Source: Myxococcota bacterium
Lineage (GTDB): Bacteria; Myxococcota_A; UBA796; UBA9615; JAKLKC01
Length of the DNA stretch: 64,000 nt
NCBI GenBank assembly: GCA_023150875.1
Contig: JAKLKC010000018.1
Span: forward strand, 1 to 64,000
Direction: 5' to 3'
Part shown: positions 32,771-41,752 of the stretch, piece after piece
Numbering within the stretch: the stretch's first letter is position 1
Layout of the letters: the number at the start of each line of letters is the position of its first letter
The notes under the pieces: generated by a model
What the model saw: only the letters and a program-made list of their open reading frames with translations
Told to the model about the DNA's origin: nothing
The model's database searches: none
Program-made: the position numbers and the translations under genes

Positions 32771-35700
32771 ATGAAGACCGACACCACCGAGAAGGGCCTG
32801 GAATCCCTCATCGTCCGCGCCATGACCGGGCGGACGGACTTGCTTTCGCCCCCCCACGTCGCCACCGAGACCTCGGTCCCCGTCGCCGGGGGCACCGGCT
32901 GGCTGCTGGGGGACGCCGCCCACTACCACCGGGAGCACTGCCTGGACCTCGTCCAGCTCCGCGGCTTCCTGAGGGCGACCCAGCCCGAGCGGATCGGGGA
33001 CTTCGGGCTGGAGGCGGACGGGTCCGCGCGCTTCAAGTTCCTCTCGCGCCTCCAGGGAGAGGTCACCCGGCGCGGCGTGGTCGACGTGCTCCGCCAGGGG
33101 ATCCAGCACGGCCCCCACGACGTGGCGCTCTTCTTCGGCCCGCCCACTCCGGGCAACACGGCGGCGGAGGAGCGCTACCGCGGCAACCGCTTCAGCGTCA
33201 CCCGACAGCTCCGCTACTCCCAGGACCGGGCCGCCCTCGCCCTGGACCTGTGCCTCTTCGTCAACGGCCTGCCGGTCTTCACCTTCGAGCTCAAGAACCG
33301 GCTGACGAAGCAGTCCGTGGCCGACGCCGCCCTGCAGTACCGGCGGGACCGCGACCCCAGGGAGCGGCTCTTCGAGCTGGGCCGCTGCGTGGCCCACTTC
33401 GCCGTGGACGACCAGGAGGTGCGCTTCTGCACCCACCTCCAGGGGAAGGCGTCGTGGTTCCTTCCCTTCAACCGGGGTCACGACGACGGCGCCGGCAACC
33501 CGCCCAACCCCGACGGGCTCAAGACCGACTACCTGTGGAAGGAGGTCCTGACCCCGGACGGCCTCGCGGACCTCCTGCTGAACTACGCCCAGGTCACGGT
33601 GCGCAAGGATCCGCGGTCCGGGAAGAGGGAGCGCAAGCAGATCTTCCCCCGCTACCACCAGGTCGATGCCGTCCGGCGCCTGCTGGCCGACGCCCAGGTT
33701 CGCGGACCGGGGCGGCGCTACCTGGTCCAGCACTCGGCCGGCAGCGGCAAGTCGAACTCCATCGCCTGGCTCGCCCACCAGCTCGTCGGCCTCGCGCGGG
33801 GTGGGGCGCCGGTCTTCGACTCGGTCATCGTGGTCACCGACCGCCGGATCCTGGACCAGCAAATCCGCGACACCCTCAAGGACTTCGTCCAGGTGGGCGC
33901 CACCGTCGGGCACGCCGAGCGCTCGGGGGATCTGCGCCGCTTCATCCAGGCGGGCAAGAAGGTCATCGTCACCACCGTCCAGAAGTTCCCCTTCGTGCTC
34001 GACGAGATCGGCGCCGACCACCGGGGGCGCGCCTTCGCCCTCCTCATCGACGAGGCCCACTCCAGCCAGGGGGGCAAGGCGTCGGCGGCGGTGTCCCTGG
34101 CCCTGTCGGGGAGCGGCGCCGCCGAGGAGGAGGAGACCACCGAGGACCGGATCAACCGGATCATGGAGGGGCGCAAGCTGCTGCCCAACGCCAGCTACTT
34201 CGCCTTCACCGCCACGCCGAAGGCCAGGACCCTGGAGACCTTCGGCGAGGCCGTCCCCGGCGAGGTCGACGCCCACGGCGCTCCGAAGCGACGCGCCTTT
34301 CACAGCTACACCATGAAGCAGGCCATCCAGGAGGGCTTCATCCTGGACGTACTCCAGAACTACACGACGGTCCACAGCTACTACCGGCTGGTCAAGACCG
34401 TGGAGGAGGACCCGGAGTTCGACACCCGCAGGGCGCGCAAGAAGCTCCGGCGGTACGTCGAGGGCCACGACCACGCGGTCCGGCTCAAGGCCGAGATCAT
34501 GGTGGACCACTTCCACGAGCAGGTGCTGGCCCGCCGGAAGATCGGCGGCCAGGCCCGGGCGATGGTGGTGTGCAACGGCGTGGACCGCGCCATCCAGTAC
34601 TTCTCGGCCCTCCGGACCTACCTTTCCGAGCGGGGGAGCCCCCACCGCGCCATCGTCGCCTTCTCCGGCGAGCACGACCACGACGGCGGGAAGGCGACCG
34701 AGGCCACCCTCAACGACTTCCCCTCGGCGGAGATCCCCGACCGGATCCGCAAGGATCCGTACCGCTTCCTGGTCTGCGCCGACAAGTTCCAGACGGGCTA
34801 CGACGAGCCGCTGTTGCACACGATGTACGTCGACAAGACCCTCTCGGGGATCAAGGCCGTCCAGACCCTATCGCGTCTCAACCGGGCACACCCGGGCAAG
34901 ACCGATGCCTTCGTGCTGGACTTCGTGAACGACGTCGAGGCCATCCGGGCCTCCTTCGAGCCGTTCTACCGCGCCACGGTCCTGAGCGGAGAGACCGATC
35001 CGAACCGGCTGCACGACCTGAAGGCGGCCCTGGACCGGCGGCAGGTCTACGGCAGGGAGCAGGTCCAGGCGGTGGTCGAGGCCTTCCTCTCCGGAGCCGA
35101 ACGCGACTCGCTCGACGCCATCCTGGACGCCTGCGTCGCGGCATACGAGGAGCTGGACGAGGACGGGCAGGTGGAGTTCAAGGGCAAGGCCAAGGCGTTC
35201 GTTCGGACCTACGGCTTCCTGGCGAGCATCCTCCCGTTCAAGCGAGCGGACTGGGAGAAGCTGTCGATCTTCCTGGACTTCCTGATCCCGAAGCTCCCCT
35301 CGCCCGAGGAGCAGGACCTGTCGCGGGGGATCCTGGAGTCCATCGACATGGACAGCTACCGGGCGGAGAAAAGGGAGGCGATCCGGATCGCGCTCTCGGA
35401 CGCGGAAGGGGAGATCGAGCCGGCGACCGAGGGCGGGTCCGGGCGGAAGCCCGAGCCGGAGCTGGATCGCCTCTCGAGCATCGTCCGGGCCTTCAACGAC
35501 GAGTTCGGGAAGTACCCCTGGAAGGACACCGACCGGGTCCGCCGGATGATCACCGAGGAGATCCCGGAGCGCGTCGCCCAGGATCCGGCCTACCAGAACG
35601 CCCGCCGCCAGTCCGACGCGCAGAACGCACGCCTCGAGCTCGACCGCACCCTCACCCGGGTCCTGGTCGGCATGATGCAGGACGACACCGGCCTCTTCAA

Positions 35701-35800
35701 GCAGTACCAGGACAACCCAATCTTCCGCCGCGCGTTGCTCGAGTGGACCTTCGCCCTGACCTACGACGCCCCCCGCACCTCAACGCCCGCCCCGCGCTGA
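32771..35800 (+). CDS. hsdR: Type I restriction enzyme motor/nuclease subunit
   Basis: 1009 residues. The N-terminal PD-(D/E)xK nuclease has FELKNRLTKQSVADAALQYR with E173-x-K175. The superfamily 2 translocase follows: Walker A SAGSGKSNSIAWLAHQLVG (K327), DEAH box LIDEAHSSQGG, motif III AFTATPKARTLETFG, and later SRLNRAHPGKTDAFVLDFVN. A helical C-terminal domain completes it. HsdR pumps DNA past the bound complex and cuts at a distance when the target is unmethylated. The gene is complete and intact, so the system is probably active despite the damaged gene before it. Confidence 0.97.
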   Translation: MKTDTTEKGLESLIVRAMTGRTDLLSPPHVATETSVPVAGGTGWLLGDAAHYHREHCLDLVQLRGFLRATQPERIGDFGLEADGSARFKFLSRLQGEVTRRGVVDVLRQGIQHGPHDVALFFGPPTPGNTAAEERYRGNRFSVTRQLRYSQDRAALALDLCLFVNGLPVFTFELKNRLTKQSVADAALQYRRDRDPRERLFELGRCVAHFAVDDQEVRFCTHLQGKASWFLPFNRGHDDGAGNPPNPDGLKTDYLWKEVLTPDGLADLLLNYAQVTVRKDPRSGKRERKQIFPRYHQVDAVRRLLADAQVRGPGRRYLVQHSAGSGKSNSIAWLAHQLVGLARGGAPVFDSVIVVTDRRILDQQIRDTLKDFVQVGATVGHAERSGDLRRFIQAGKKVIVTTVQKFPFVLDEIGADHRGRAFALLIDEAHSSQGGKASAAVSLALSGSGAAEEEETTEDRINRIMEGRKLLPNASYFAFTATPKARTLETFGEAVPGEVDAHGAPKRRAFHSYTMKQAIQEGFILDVLQNYTTVHSYYRLVKTVEEDPEFDTRRARKKLRRYVEGHDHAVRLKAEIMVDHFHEQVLARRKIGGQARAMVVCNGVDRAIQYFSALRTYLSERGSPHRAIVAFSGEHDHDGGKATEATLNDFPSAEIPDRIRKDPYRFLVCADKFQTGYDEPLLHTMYVDKTLSGIKAVQTLSRLNRAHPGKTDAFVLDFVNDVEAIRASFEPFYRATVLSGETDPNRLHDLKAALDRRQVYGREQVQAVVEAFLSGAERDSLDAILDACVAAYEELDEDGQVEFKGKAKAFVRTYGFLASILPFKRADWEKLSIFLDFLIPKLPSPEEQDLSRGILESIDMDSYRAEKREAIRIALSDAEGEIEPATEGGSGRKPEPELDRLSSIVRAFNDEFGKYPWKDTDRVRRMITEEIPERVAQDPAYQNARRQSDAQNARLELDRTLTRVLVGMMQDDTGLFKQYQDNPIFRRALLEWTFALTYDAPRTSTPAPR

Positions 35801-35883
35801 GGACGGCGGGAGACAAGCCCCCCGTCCCAACCCGCCTCAGGCTATGAGCTGGAGGGGAACGGCCTCGGAGCGGATCCGTACCA

Positions 35884-36017
35884 CGTTCCCTCGTGCCCGA
35901 GCCCAGGCCGAAGGCCGGTGCCCGCGCCCGTGCCCGGCGGGGACATCCGATCACGGTGCCGTTGTCCACCACGGATCGGGCACGGGCTCGGGCACGGGCT
36001 CGGGCGCGCAAGGAACG
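35884..36017. repeat. Inverted-repeat element between convergent genes
   Basis: The left arm, 35,884-35,904 (CGTTCC...GTGCCCGAGCCC), and right arm, 35,996-36,017 (GGGCTCGGGCGCGC...GGAACG), are imperfect inverted repeats. Inside, GGGCACGGGCTC is tandemly repeated at the right and GTGCCCGCGCCCGTGCCC at the left, so most of the 134 bp can fold on itself. It lies between the stops of hsdR and the heparinase gene. It may be a small dispersed repeat or a strong bidirectional terminator. A related GCCCGTGCCCGTGCCC run occurs in the linker of the PilZ gene (about 4,117-4,132). Confidence 0.7.
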
Positions 36018-36043
36018 TTCGGTGGGGAGATCCGTTGCCGACC

Positions 36044-37768
36044 CTACCCCTTCCTCTCCAACCGGATCCGCACCGCCCACTCCGCGGTTCCCGCCGTCTC
36101 GCCGTGGAGGAGCAGCACCGGGGAGGGGACGACGCGCTCGTAGGCGGTGGAGCGCCAGCCCAGGGGGGGATCCTCCTCGCCCTCGGCGACCCGGAAGGAC
36201 AGGGACGGTCCACCCTCCACCGAGAAGTGGGCGCGGACGGGCCCGCAGCGGGCCTCGGCGGTGCGGGCCGACGCCGCCACCGCCGCCCCCTCCGGCAGGT
36301 GCCAGGCGACCTCGACCCGGTGGCGACCCCGGGCCTCCAAGCGGTCGGAGACCGTGAGCGTCGCCTCGGCGTGCCCCCACGCGACGCGCCGCTCCAGGCG
36401 GACCGGATCCGCCAGGCGCGCGTAGCCGTCGTGGCGGGCCGCGGCGCGCGCCGGGCCGGACTCCAACACCTCGGGGACGTAGCGGGTGCTCCACAGGAAG
36501 GCGCCCCCGGGCTCGGCGGCCTCCCGGCCGTCCACCCGCACCGTGGAGTGGGCGGCGGTGGACCGGAAATAGCCCCGCAGGGGGTCCCGGGGGCGGTAGG
36601 TGCCGGTGCCGGGATCGACCAGCACCTCCTCCCCCCAGGCCCACAGCAGCACGGCGAGGGCGTCGGCGTGGCCGTGGGCGGCGATCCCCTCGGCCCCGAG
36701 GGGGGAGGCCACCAGGGCCGCCCGCACGTCGCCCCCCTCGTCCCCCACCCACAGCACCTCGGCCCCAGGCACCCGGCCCCGGCGCCACCGGGGCGCCACT
36801 TCCAACTCCCCCAGCAGCGGCGAGCCGTCGTCGTCGCCCAGGGGGATGGGGAGCCCCCGGGGATCGCACAGGAGGCCGAGGGTCTCCAAGCCCCGCGCCA
36901 GGGCGTCCGGGACCCCCTCGGGCGGCGGGCGCCCCGCGGCGCGGGCGGTCCGGACCACCCAGTCCAACCACTCCATGTCCCACCGCTGGTAGCCCGTGGA
37001 CTGCTCCCGGGTGTAGCCCCCCTCGGGATCGAGCTGGCGGGCGACCTGGCGGGCGAGATCCGCCCCAGCCTCCCGGGCGAGGCGCGCCGACTCCGGCAGG
37101 GAGGGCAGGGCGGCGCCGAACACCCACAGCGCCGCCGCCTCCCCCAGCCGGTGGTTCATCGCCGGGGGCGCCGGGGCGGGCCGCCGCCGCAGGAGTTCCG
37201 CCGATCCCCGCAGGCAGGCGAGGATCCGCCCCCAGCCGGGGTCCGACGCAGCCACCTCCCCCAGGGCCCCCGCCCGGCCGAAGGCCCGCAGCCCGTGGAC
37301 CAGCCGCACCGCGACCTCCAAGCCGTCCATCCACGCCTCGCCCCGGGGGGGCGGGTTCACCTCCAACCAGCGCAGCAGCGCCCGCCGGGCCTCTTCGGGG
37401 GGGAGGATCCCCACCGCGGCGAGGCGGTCCCGCTCCCACCGGCGCCGCAGGCCGCGGTCCGCCCGGGGCGCCTTCCGGAGCCAGGGCCCGAAGGATCCCC
37501 GGGGTGGATCCGGAGGAGGGAGGGAGGGCGCGCCGCTCCCGGGGGGAGGCGGGGGCAGGTTCCGGGCGGCCTCGGCGGCGAGGGCGGGGAGGGCGTCCCC
37601 CGGGACCGCCAGGGAGGCGAGCCACGCCTCCCGCCCCCGGGCGGACCGCGTCTCCATCGCCAGGGGCAGGAGCCCGAGGGCACCCCGGACGCGCCCCCGC
37701 GCCTCGCCGGGGCCGCCGGCCCTCAGCCGACGCCACAGCCAGCCTCCCCCCCCGGGAGGGCCGCTCAA
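36044..37768 (-). CDS. Heparinase II/III-like polysaccharide lyase
   Basis: 574 residues; the start codon used here (TTG 37768) is weakly supported. The N-terminal (alpha/alpha) toroid includes NHRLGEAAALWVFGAALPSL, EGGYTREQSTGYQRWDMEWL and VVRTARAAGRP. The heparinase core has GHADALAVLLWAWGEEVLVD, PGTGTY and YFRSTAAHSTVRVDGREAAE. The C-terminal beta-sandwich ends VRIRLERKG. Family members cleave uronic-acid polysaccharides such as heparin, alginate or self-made exopolysaccharides; in exopolysaccharide clusters they often trim the polymer. It is last of three co-directional genes with a GT4 enzyme and a phosphodiesterase. Confidence 0.85.
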   Translation of the reverse strand: MSGPPGGGGWLWRRLRAGGPGEARGRVRGALGLLPLAMETRSARGREAWLASLAVPGDALPALAAEAARNLPPPPPGSGAPSLPPPDPPRGSFGPWLRKAPRADRGLRRRWERDRLAAVGILPPEEARRALLRWLEVNPPPRGEAWMDGLEVAVRLVHGLRAFGRAGALGEVAASDPGWGRILACLRGSAELLRRRPAPAPPAMNHRLGEAAALWVFGAALPSLPESARLAREAGADLARQVARQLDPEGGYTREQSTGYQRWDMEWLDWVVRTARAAGRPPPEGVPDALARGLETLGLLCDPRGLPIPLGDDDGSPLLGELEVAPRWRRGRVPGAEVLWVGDEGGDVRAALVASPLGAEGIAAHGHADALAVLLWAWGEEVLVDPGTGTYRPRDPLRGYFRSTAAHSTVRVDGREAAEPGGAFLWSTRYVPEVLESGPARAAARHDGYARLADPVRLERRVAWGHAEATLTVSDRLEARGRHRVEVAWHLPEGAAVAASARTAEARCGPVRAHFSVEGGPSLSFRVAEGEEDPPLGWRSTAYERVVPSPVLLLHGETAGTAEWAVRIRLERKG

Positions 37769-37793
37769 CCCCGCGCCCCGGGGGCATGGCCCG

Positions 37794-38897
37794 TCACCGC
37801 CGCCTCGCCCCGGACCGCCCCTCCCGGAGGGCCCCCGCCCACACCGCGTCCAGGGCGTCCGCCACCCGCCGGGGCGAAAACAGCCGCTCCGCCCTCTGCC
37901 GCCCCGCCTCCCCCATGGCCCGGGCCGCGCGGGGATCCCGGAGCACCCGCACCATCGCGGCGGCGAGGGCGGCGGGATCCCCGGGGGGCACCAGCAGGCC
38001 GGTCACCCCGTCTTGGACGGCGTCGGGGATCCCGTCCACCGCCGTCGCCACCACCGGCAGCCCCGCCGCCATCCCCTCCAGCACCGCGTTGGGCATCTGC
38101 TCCCGGTGGGAGGGGTGGACCAGCAGGTGGGAGCCCCGGAGAGCGCTGGCCCGGTCCTCGGCCCCCAGCCAGCCCGGGCAGACCACCCGCGCCGGCACCC
38201 CCACCTCCCGGGCCAGGTCCCGCACCCGGTCGGCGTCGCCGGCCCCCGCCAGCATGAAGTCCACCTCTCCCAGCTCCCGCACCACCGCCGGCGCGGCGCG
38301 CACCAGGTCCAGCACCCCCTTGTGCTCCGCCAGGGCCCCCAGGAACAGCACCCGGTGGGGGGGAGGCTCCGGCGGCGACGCCGCGGGGACGGGCTCGGCG
38401 ATGTTGGGCACCACGACGACGGCGGGGTTCGAGGTCAGCTCCCCCGCCTCCATCCTCCCGGCCTCGCTCAGCACCACCACCGCCGCCGCCCGGTCCAGCA
38501 CCCGCCTCACCCACGCCCGCCGCGCCCGGGACTCGGTGGCGAACGCGGAGAAGCGGGAGCCCCGCACCTGGAAGACCACCGGGATCCCCGAGGCCCAGAG
38601 CCGGAGCGCCACCGCTGCCTTGCGGTAGAAGCTGCCGTCGGCGGCCAGGTGCAGGTGGGCGACGTCCACCTCCCCCCTCCGGAGCAGGCCGTCGATCTCC
38701 GCGAGGCCGCGGGCAAACCGCCACTCCCGCCAGCCCGGCTCGGGGCGGTGGGTGGCGACGTAGTGGACGTGCCAGCGCTCGGCGATGGGGCTCCTCAGGA
38801 GCCTCCCCGCCGACATGCCGATCCCGCCGTGGCGGTCCGGCACCGGCCCCACCATGAGCAGGCGGGGCAGGCCGTCGTCCCTTCCGTGTCGTTCCAT
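37794..38897 (-). CDS. GT4 family glycosyltransferase
   Basis: 367 residues, GT-B fold. The N-terminus MVGPVPDRHGGIGMSAGRLL is the usual glycine-rich acceptor loop; the C-terminal nucleotide-sugar domain has LVHPSHREQMPNAVLEGMAA, GLPVVATAVDGIPDAVQDGV and TGLLVPPGDPAALAAAM with the E-x7-E region. It transfers a sugar to a growing glycan or lipid at the inner membrane. It is 25 nt upstream of the heparinase-like gene and 50 nt after the phosphodiesterase gene on the same strand. Confidence 0.92.
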   Translation of the reverse strand: MERHGRDDGLPRLLMVGPVPDRHGGIGMSAGRLLRSPIAERWHVHYVATHRPEPGWREWRFARGLAEIDGLLRRGEVDVAHLHLAADGSFYRKAAVALRLWASGIPVVFQVRGSRFSAFATESRARRAWVRRVLDRAAAVVVLSEAGRMEAGELTSNPAVVVVPNIAEPVPAASPPEPPPHRVLFLGALAEHKGVLDLVRAAPAVVRELGEVDFMLAGAGDADRVRDLAREVGVPARVVCPGWLGAEDRASALRGSHLLVHPSHREQMPNAVLEGMAAGLPVVATAVDGIPDAVQDGVTGLLVPPGDPAALAAAMVRVLRDPRAARAMGEAGRQRAERLFSPRRVADALDAVWAGALREGRSGARRR

Positions 38898-38947
38898 GGG
38901 ATCCGGGGACTCCCCTCGGGCGCCGGCCGACGCCGCCCCGCGACGGT

Positions 38948-40582
38948 TCAGGATAGATAGCCGAGGGCCCTCAGGCTCGCCTCCACCGCGGCGGCCGAAG
39001 CGCCGTCCAGCCCTCCGCCGTCCCCGTTCCCCCCGGGGGGCCCGGCGGGGGGCCCCCGCCGCGGGGCGAGCCGCGCCGCCGCCTCGGCGGTGAGGATCCC
39101 CGTCAGGGGGCGCCCCTCGACGTCCGAGGGGATGGGCAGCCCCAGCAGGGCCAGCACCGTGGGCATGACGTCGACGATCCGGGGGGAGCCGGGCGAGGCC
39201 CCCGCCGCGACGAGGGGCCCCGCGGCGATGAACACCCCCTCGGGGCGGTGGGTCCCCGAGATCCGCGCCCCGTCGGCGGCGGGCACCGGCGTCACCGCCG
39301 GGCCGGGGGGCAGGCCCCCACCGCCCCGGAGCCCGTCGGAGAGGCGCACCAGCACGTCGGGCAGCCGCTCAGCCCTCTCCCCGGGCCACACGTCCTCCCC
39401 CCGGTGGACCTCCCGCGCCATGGGCCGCCCGTCGGGGAGCCGGGCACCCCCGAGGGCGGCGATCAGGGCCTCCCGCTCCGCCCTCCAGGGCGCGCCGGGC
39501 TCCACGATCCCCAGGGGCTGCCGCCCCCGCACGTTGAGGTTCACCCCCTCCCACCCCTGGTAGAGGCCGATCCGGTAGGCCCGGGTCCGGGGCCAGTCCA
39601 CCCGGTCCCGCCCGGCGGCCCGGTCGTAGAGCCGGGTCTTCATCCCCCCGGGCAGGCGGTCCCGCCAGCGCTTCCACAGGCCCTTGGGCACCCGCCGCCG
39701 GGCCTCGGCGACCAGGCGCCCCACGGGATCGCCGCCGCCGCCCCCTCCCCGCACCCGGAGCCAGCCCTCCCCCGCGAGCCAGCGGTCCAGGTGGACCTCC
39801 TCGGTCTCCGCCGGGCCGAAGCCGTGGTCGCTCGCCACCAGCACCGTGGCTCCGGGACCGGCGGCGGCCACCAGCTCGCCGCACAGGCCGTCCACCAGGG
39901 CGTAGTGGTCCTCCAGGGCCGAGGCGTGGGGGCCCCCCTCCCGGCGGTGGCGCCAGAAGAGATGCGCCATGTGATCGGTCCCCGAGAACACGCACACGTG
40001 GACCCGGTCCGAGCGATTCGCCAGCAGATCCAAGGAGATCTGCGCGTGGCGCCGGTCCCAGTGGGCGCAGGCGGCGGGCCTCTCGCCCTCGCCCAGGTCG
40101 CGGGAGGAGGCGTCGGCGGGCTCGTCCCAGCGCCCCCACCGCCCCTCCATCGCCCCGGGCTCCACGGGGGCCCCGGGCCGGGGGGGCCGGGGGAAGCCGC
40201 TGACCAGCACGCCCTGGATGGGGAAGGGCGGGTAGGTCATGGGCAGCCCCACCGACGACACCGCCACCCCCGCCCGGGAGGCGATCTCCAGCCAGTTCGA
40301 CCCCCGCAGGTCCGCCGAGGTGACCATGCGCGGGTCGTAGCCGCTGTACCGGCCCAGGTCCAGGTGGCGGAAGGACGCGATCCCCGTCCCCCCGGGGCCC
40401 TTGCCGGTGAGGAAGGCCGCCCACGCCGCCGCGGTCATGGGGGGCGCCGTGGAGCGCAGGGGCGCGCTCACCCCCCGGGCCGCCAGGGCGGCGAGGTTCG
40501 GGCACCGCCCCGAGGCCATGAGGGGACCCAGCACCTCGAAGGTGGCGCCGTCCAGGCCCAGGATCAGCAGCTCGGTGGCCAT
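38948..40582 (-). CDS. Alkaline-phosphatase-superfamily phosphodiesterase
   Basis: 544 residues from ATG 40582. Type I phosphodiesterase/nucleotide pyrophosphatase fold: the metal Asp in LLILGLDGATFEVLGPLM, the nucleophile Thr in RSTAPPMTAAAWAAFLTGK, metal sites FSGTDHMAHLFWRH and LVASDHGFGPAETEEVHLD, and a late His in ISGTHRPEGVFIAAG. The protein ends SLRALGYLS, a terminus typical of this branch. Members hydrolyse phosphodiesters, sometimes lipid- or polysaccharide-linked; the substrate is unknown. It is first in the three-gene cluster with GT4 and heparinase-like genes, and a TATGAT -10 lies only 9 nt before its start. Confidence 0.9.
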   Translation of the reverse strand: MATELLILGLDGATFEVLGPLMASGRCPNLAALAARGVSAPLRSTAPPMTAAAWAAFLTGKGPGGTGIASFRHLDLGRYSGYDPRMVTSADLRGSNWLEIASRAGVAVSSVGLPMTYPPFPIQGVLVSGFPRPPRPGAPVEPGAMEGRWGRWDEPADASSRDLGEGERPAACAHWDRRHAQISLDLLANRSDRVHVCVFSGTDHMAHLFWRHRREGGPHASALEDHYALVDGLCGELVAAAGPGATVLVASDHGFGPAETEEVHLDRWLAGEGWLRVRGGGGGGDPVGRLVAEARRRVPKGLWKRWRDRLPGGMKTRLYDRAAGRDRVDWPRTRAYRIGLYQGWEGVNLNVRGRQPLGIVEPGAPWRAEREALIAALGGARLPDGRPMAREVHRGEDVWPGERAERLPDVLVRLSDGLRGGGGLPPGPAVTPVPAADGARISGTHRPEGVFIAAGPLVAAGASPGSPRIVDVMPTVLALLGLPIPSDVEGRPLTGILTAEAAARLAPRRGPPAGPPGGNGDGGGLDGASAAAVEASLRALGYLS

Positions 40583-40591
40583 CGGGCGGCG

Positions 40592-40597
40592 ATCATA
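40592..40597 (-). promoter_or_regulatory. -10 TATGAT near-leaderless promoter of the phosphodiesterase gene
   Basis: On the minus strand TATGAT ends 9 nt before ATG 40582, so the transcript would have almost no leader. No -35 is evident. Confidence 0.4.
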
Positions 40598-40651
40598 ACC
40601 CGAAGCCCCGGGGTTGCGGGGCGGCCGGTCCGGGGCCAACATGCTCGGACC

Positions 40652-41752
40652 ATGCGCGTCCCCCGTCCCCTCGCCGCCGCCCTCGCCGTCCTCTTCGCCG
40701 TCGCCTGGGCCACCCCCGCCGCGGCGTCCTGAGGGCTCTGAGGCTCGGCCTCCCTCCCGGTCGGGAGGGTCCCCACCGACGACCCCCTGGGGGCGGGCCA
40801 GGTCCGCCTCGGGGCGGGGGTGCAGCTCATCCCCCAGGTGCTCCCGTGGGACCGCTGGTCCCCCGCCGACACCCCGGACGGCGAGGTCGCCTCCGCCGCC
40901 GTCCTGCTCCGCCTGCCCCTGCGGGCCTCCTTCGGGCTCGCCCCCAGGGCGTCCATCGAGGTGGAGTTCCCCCTGGAGGCCCAGTGGGTCCGCGCCCCCA
41001 CCGGCGAGGACGGGAGCCGCTTCGTCCCCGGCGACCTGAACGTCGGGGTCCAGCTCTGGCCCGTGCTGCCCCGGGGATCCGGCGTGGTGCGGGCGGGCGC
41101 CTTCCTGGGCGCCAGCCTGCCCACCGGCGCGTCGGGGGGGGCCCTGCTGGCCTACGAGCAGGGGGGCGTGTCCCTCCGCACCGGATCGGGCACGGTGGAC
41201 CCGGTGCTGGGGGGCGACGTCCTGGTGTTCACCCCCACCGTCGCCTTCGTGTCCTCCTGGGCCCGGGCCCGCCTGCCCGTCTACGCCAACGGCGAGGGGT
41301 ACCGGCGGGGGATCTCCCTCTCGGAGGGGGTGGAGCTGGGGCTCCGGGAGCCCCGGGGCCGGCTGGTGGTGCAGGTCGGGGTGGAGGGCTTCCACGCCGC
41401 TTCGGACCACGTGTCATCGGAGGGGGACGGAGCGGGGGGGATCGCCACCGCCGCGGGGGTGCCCACCGCCCTGCCGATGCACGCCGCCGGCGAGGTCCAC
41501 GACGGCCGCCGCCACGAGGTGGCGTTCACGGCGGCGGTCTCCCTGCTCCCGAGCCGCACCTGGGCCTTCGCCGCCCGGGTGCGGGCGCCCTTCCTCCGCT
41601 TCGCCGGCGAGCCCCAGGTGATGAGCCCCGTGGACGTGTCGCTGTCGGTCTCCGCCGTCCTGGGGCCCCCCTCCCGCAGGGGAGGGGCGGGAGGGGGCCA
41701 CGCGCACCCCGGGGAGGCCGTACCCCCTCCGGAGCCCGCCCCGCCTCAGTAG
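40652..41752 (+). CDS. Candidate selenoprotein: secreted barrel-like protein with in-frame UGA-Gly-Leu-UGA
   Basis: Read from ATG 40652 through two in-frame TGA codons (40,730-40,732 and 40,739-40,741), 366 residues. Residues 1-26 are a clear Sec signal peptide (RPLAAALAVLFAVAWATPAAAS). Right after the cleavage site comes U27-G-L-U30-G, then a beta-rich body in the same frame: GSASLPVGRVPTDD, VRLGAGVQLIPQVLPWDRW, LNVGVQLWPVLP, RAGAFLGASLPTG, ending VDVSLSVSAVLGPPS. Secreted proteins with CxxC at exactly this place are common, so Sec-x-x-Sec would replace Cys. A hairpin with a GGUC loop lies 17 nt after the second UGA. Alternatives: start at GTG 40820, which loses the signal peptide and has no ribosome site, or a doubly nonsense pseudogene. 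Divergent from the phosphodiesterase gene. Confidence 0.6.
40752..40769 (+). promoter_or_regulatory. SECIS-like hairpin after tandem UGA codons
   Basis: CCCTCCC (40,752-40,758), loop GGTC (40,759-40,762), GGGAGGG (40,763-40,769): a perfect 7-bp stem. The first loop G is separated from the second UGA by 17 nt and from the first by 26 nt. In bacteria the SECIS element sits directly after UGA with a G in the small apical loop about 16-37 nt downstream; E. coli fdhF has a loop containing GGUC with nearly the same spacing. No bulged U is obvious in this stem. In a region this GC-rich a chance hairpin cannot be excluded. Confidence 0.5.

Noticed and set aside
40820-41752. Barrel-like protein starting at GTG 40820 as an ordinary cytoplasmic gene
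   Set aside because: It lacks a signal peptide and ribosome site although its body looks exported, and a signal peptide in the same frame lies just upstream of the two TGAs; kept only as the alternative.
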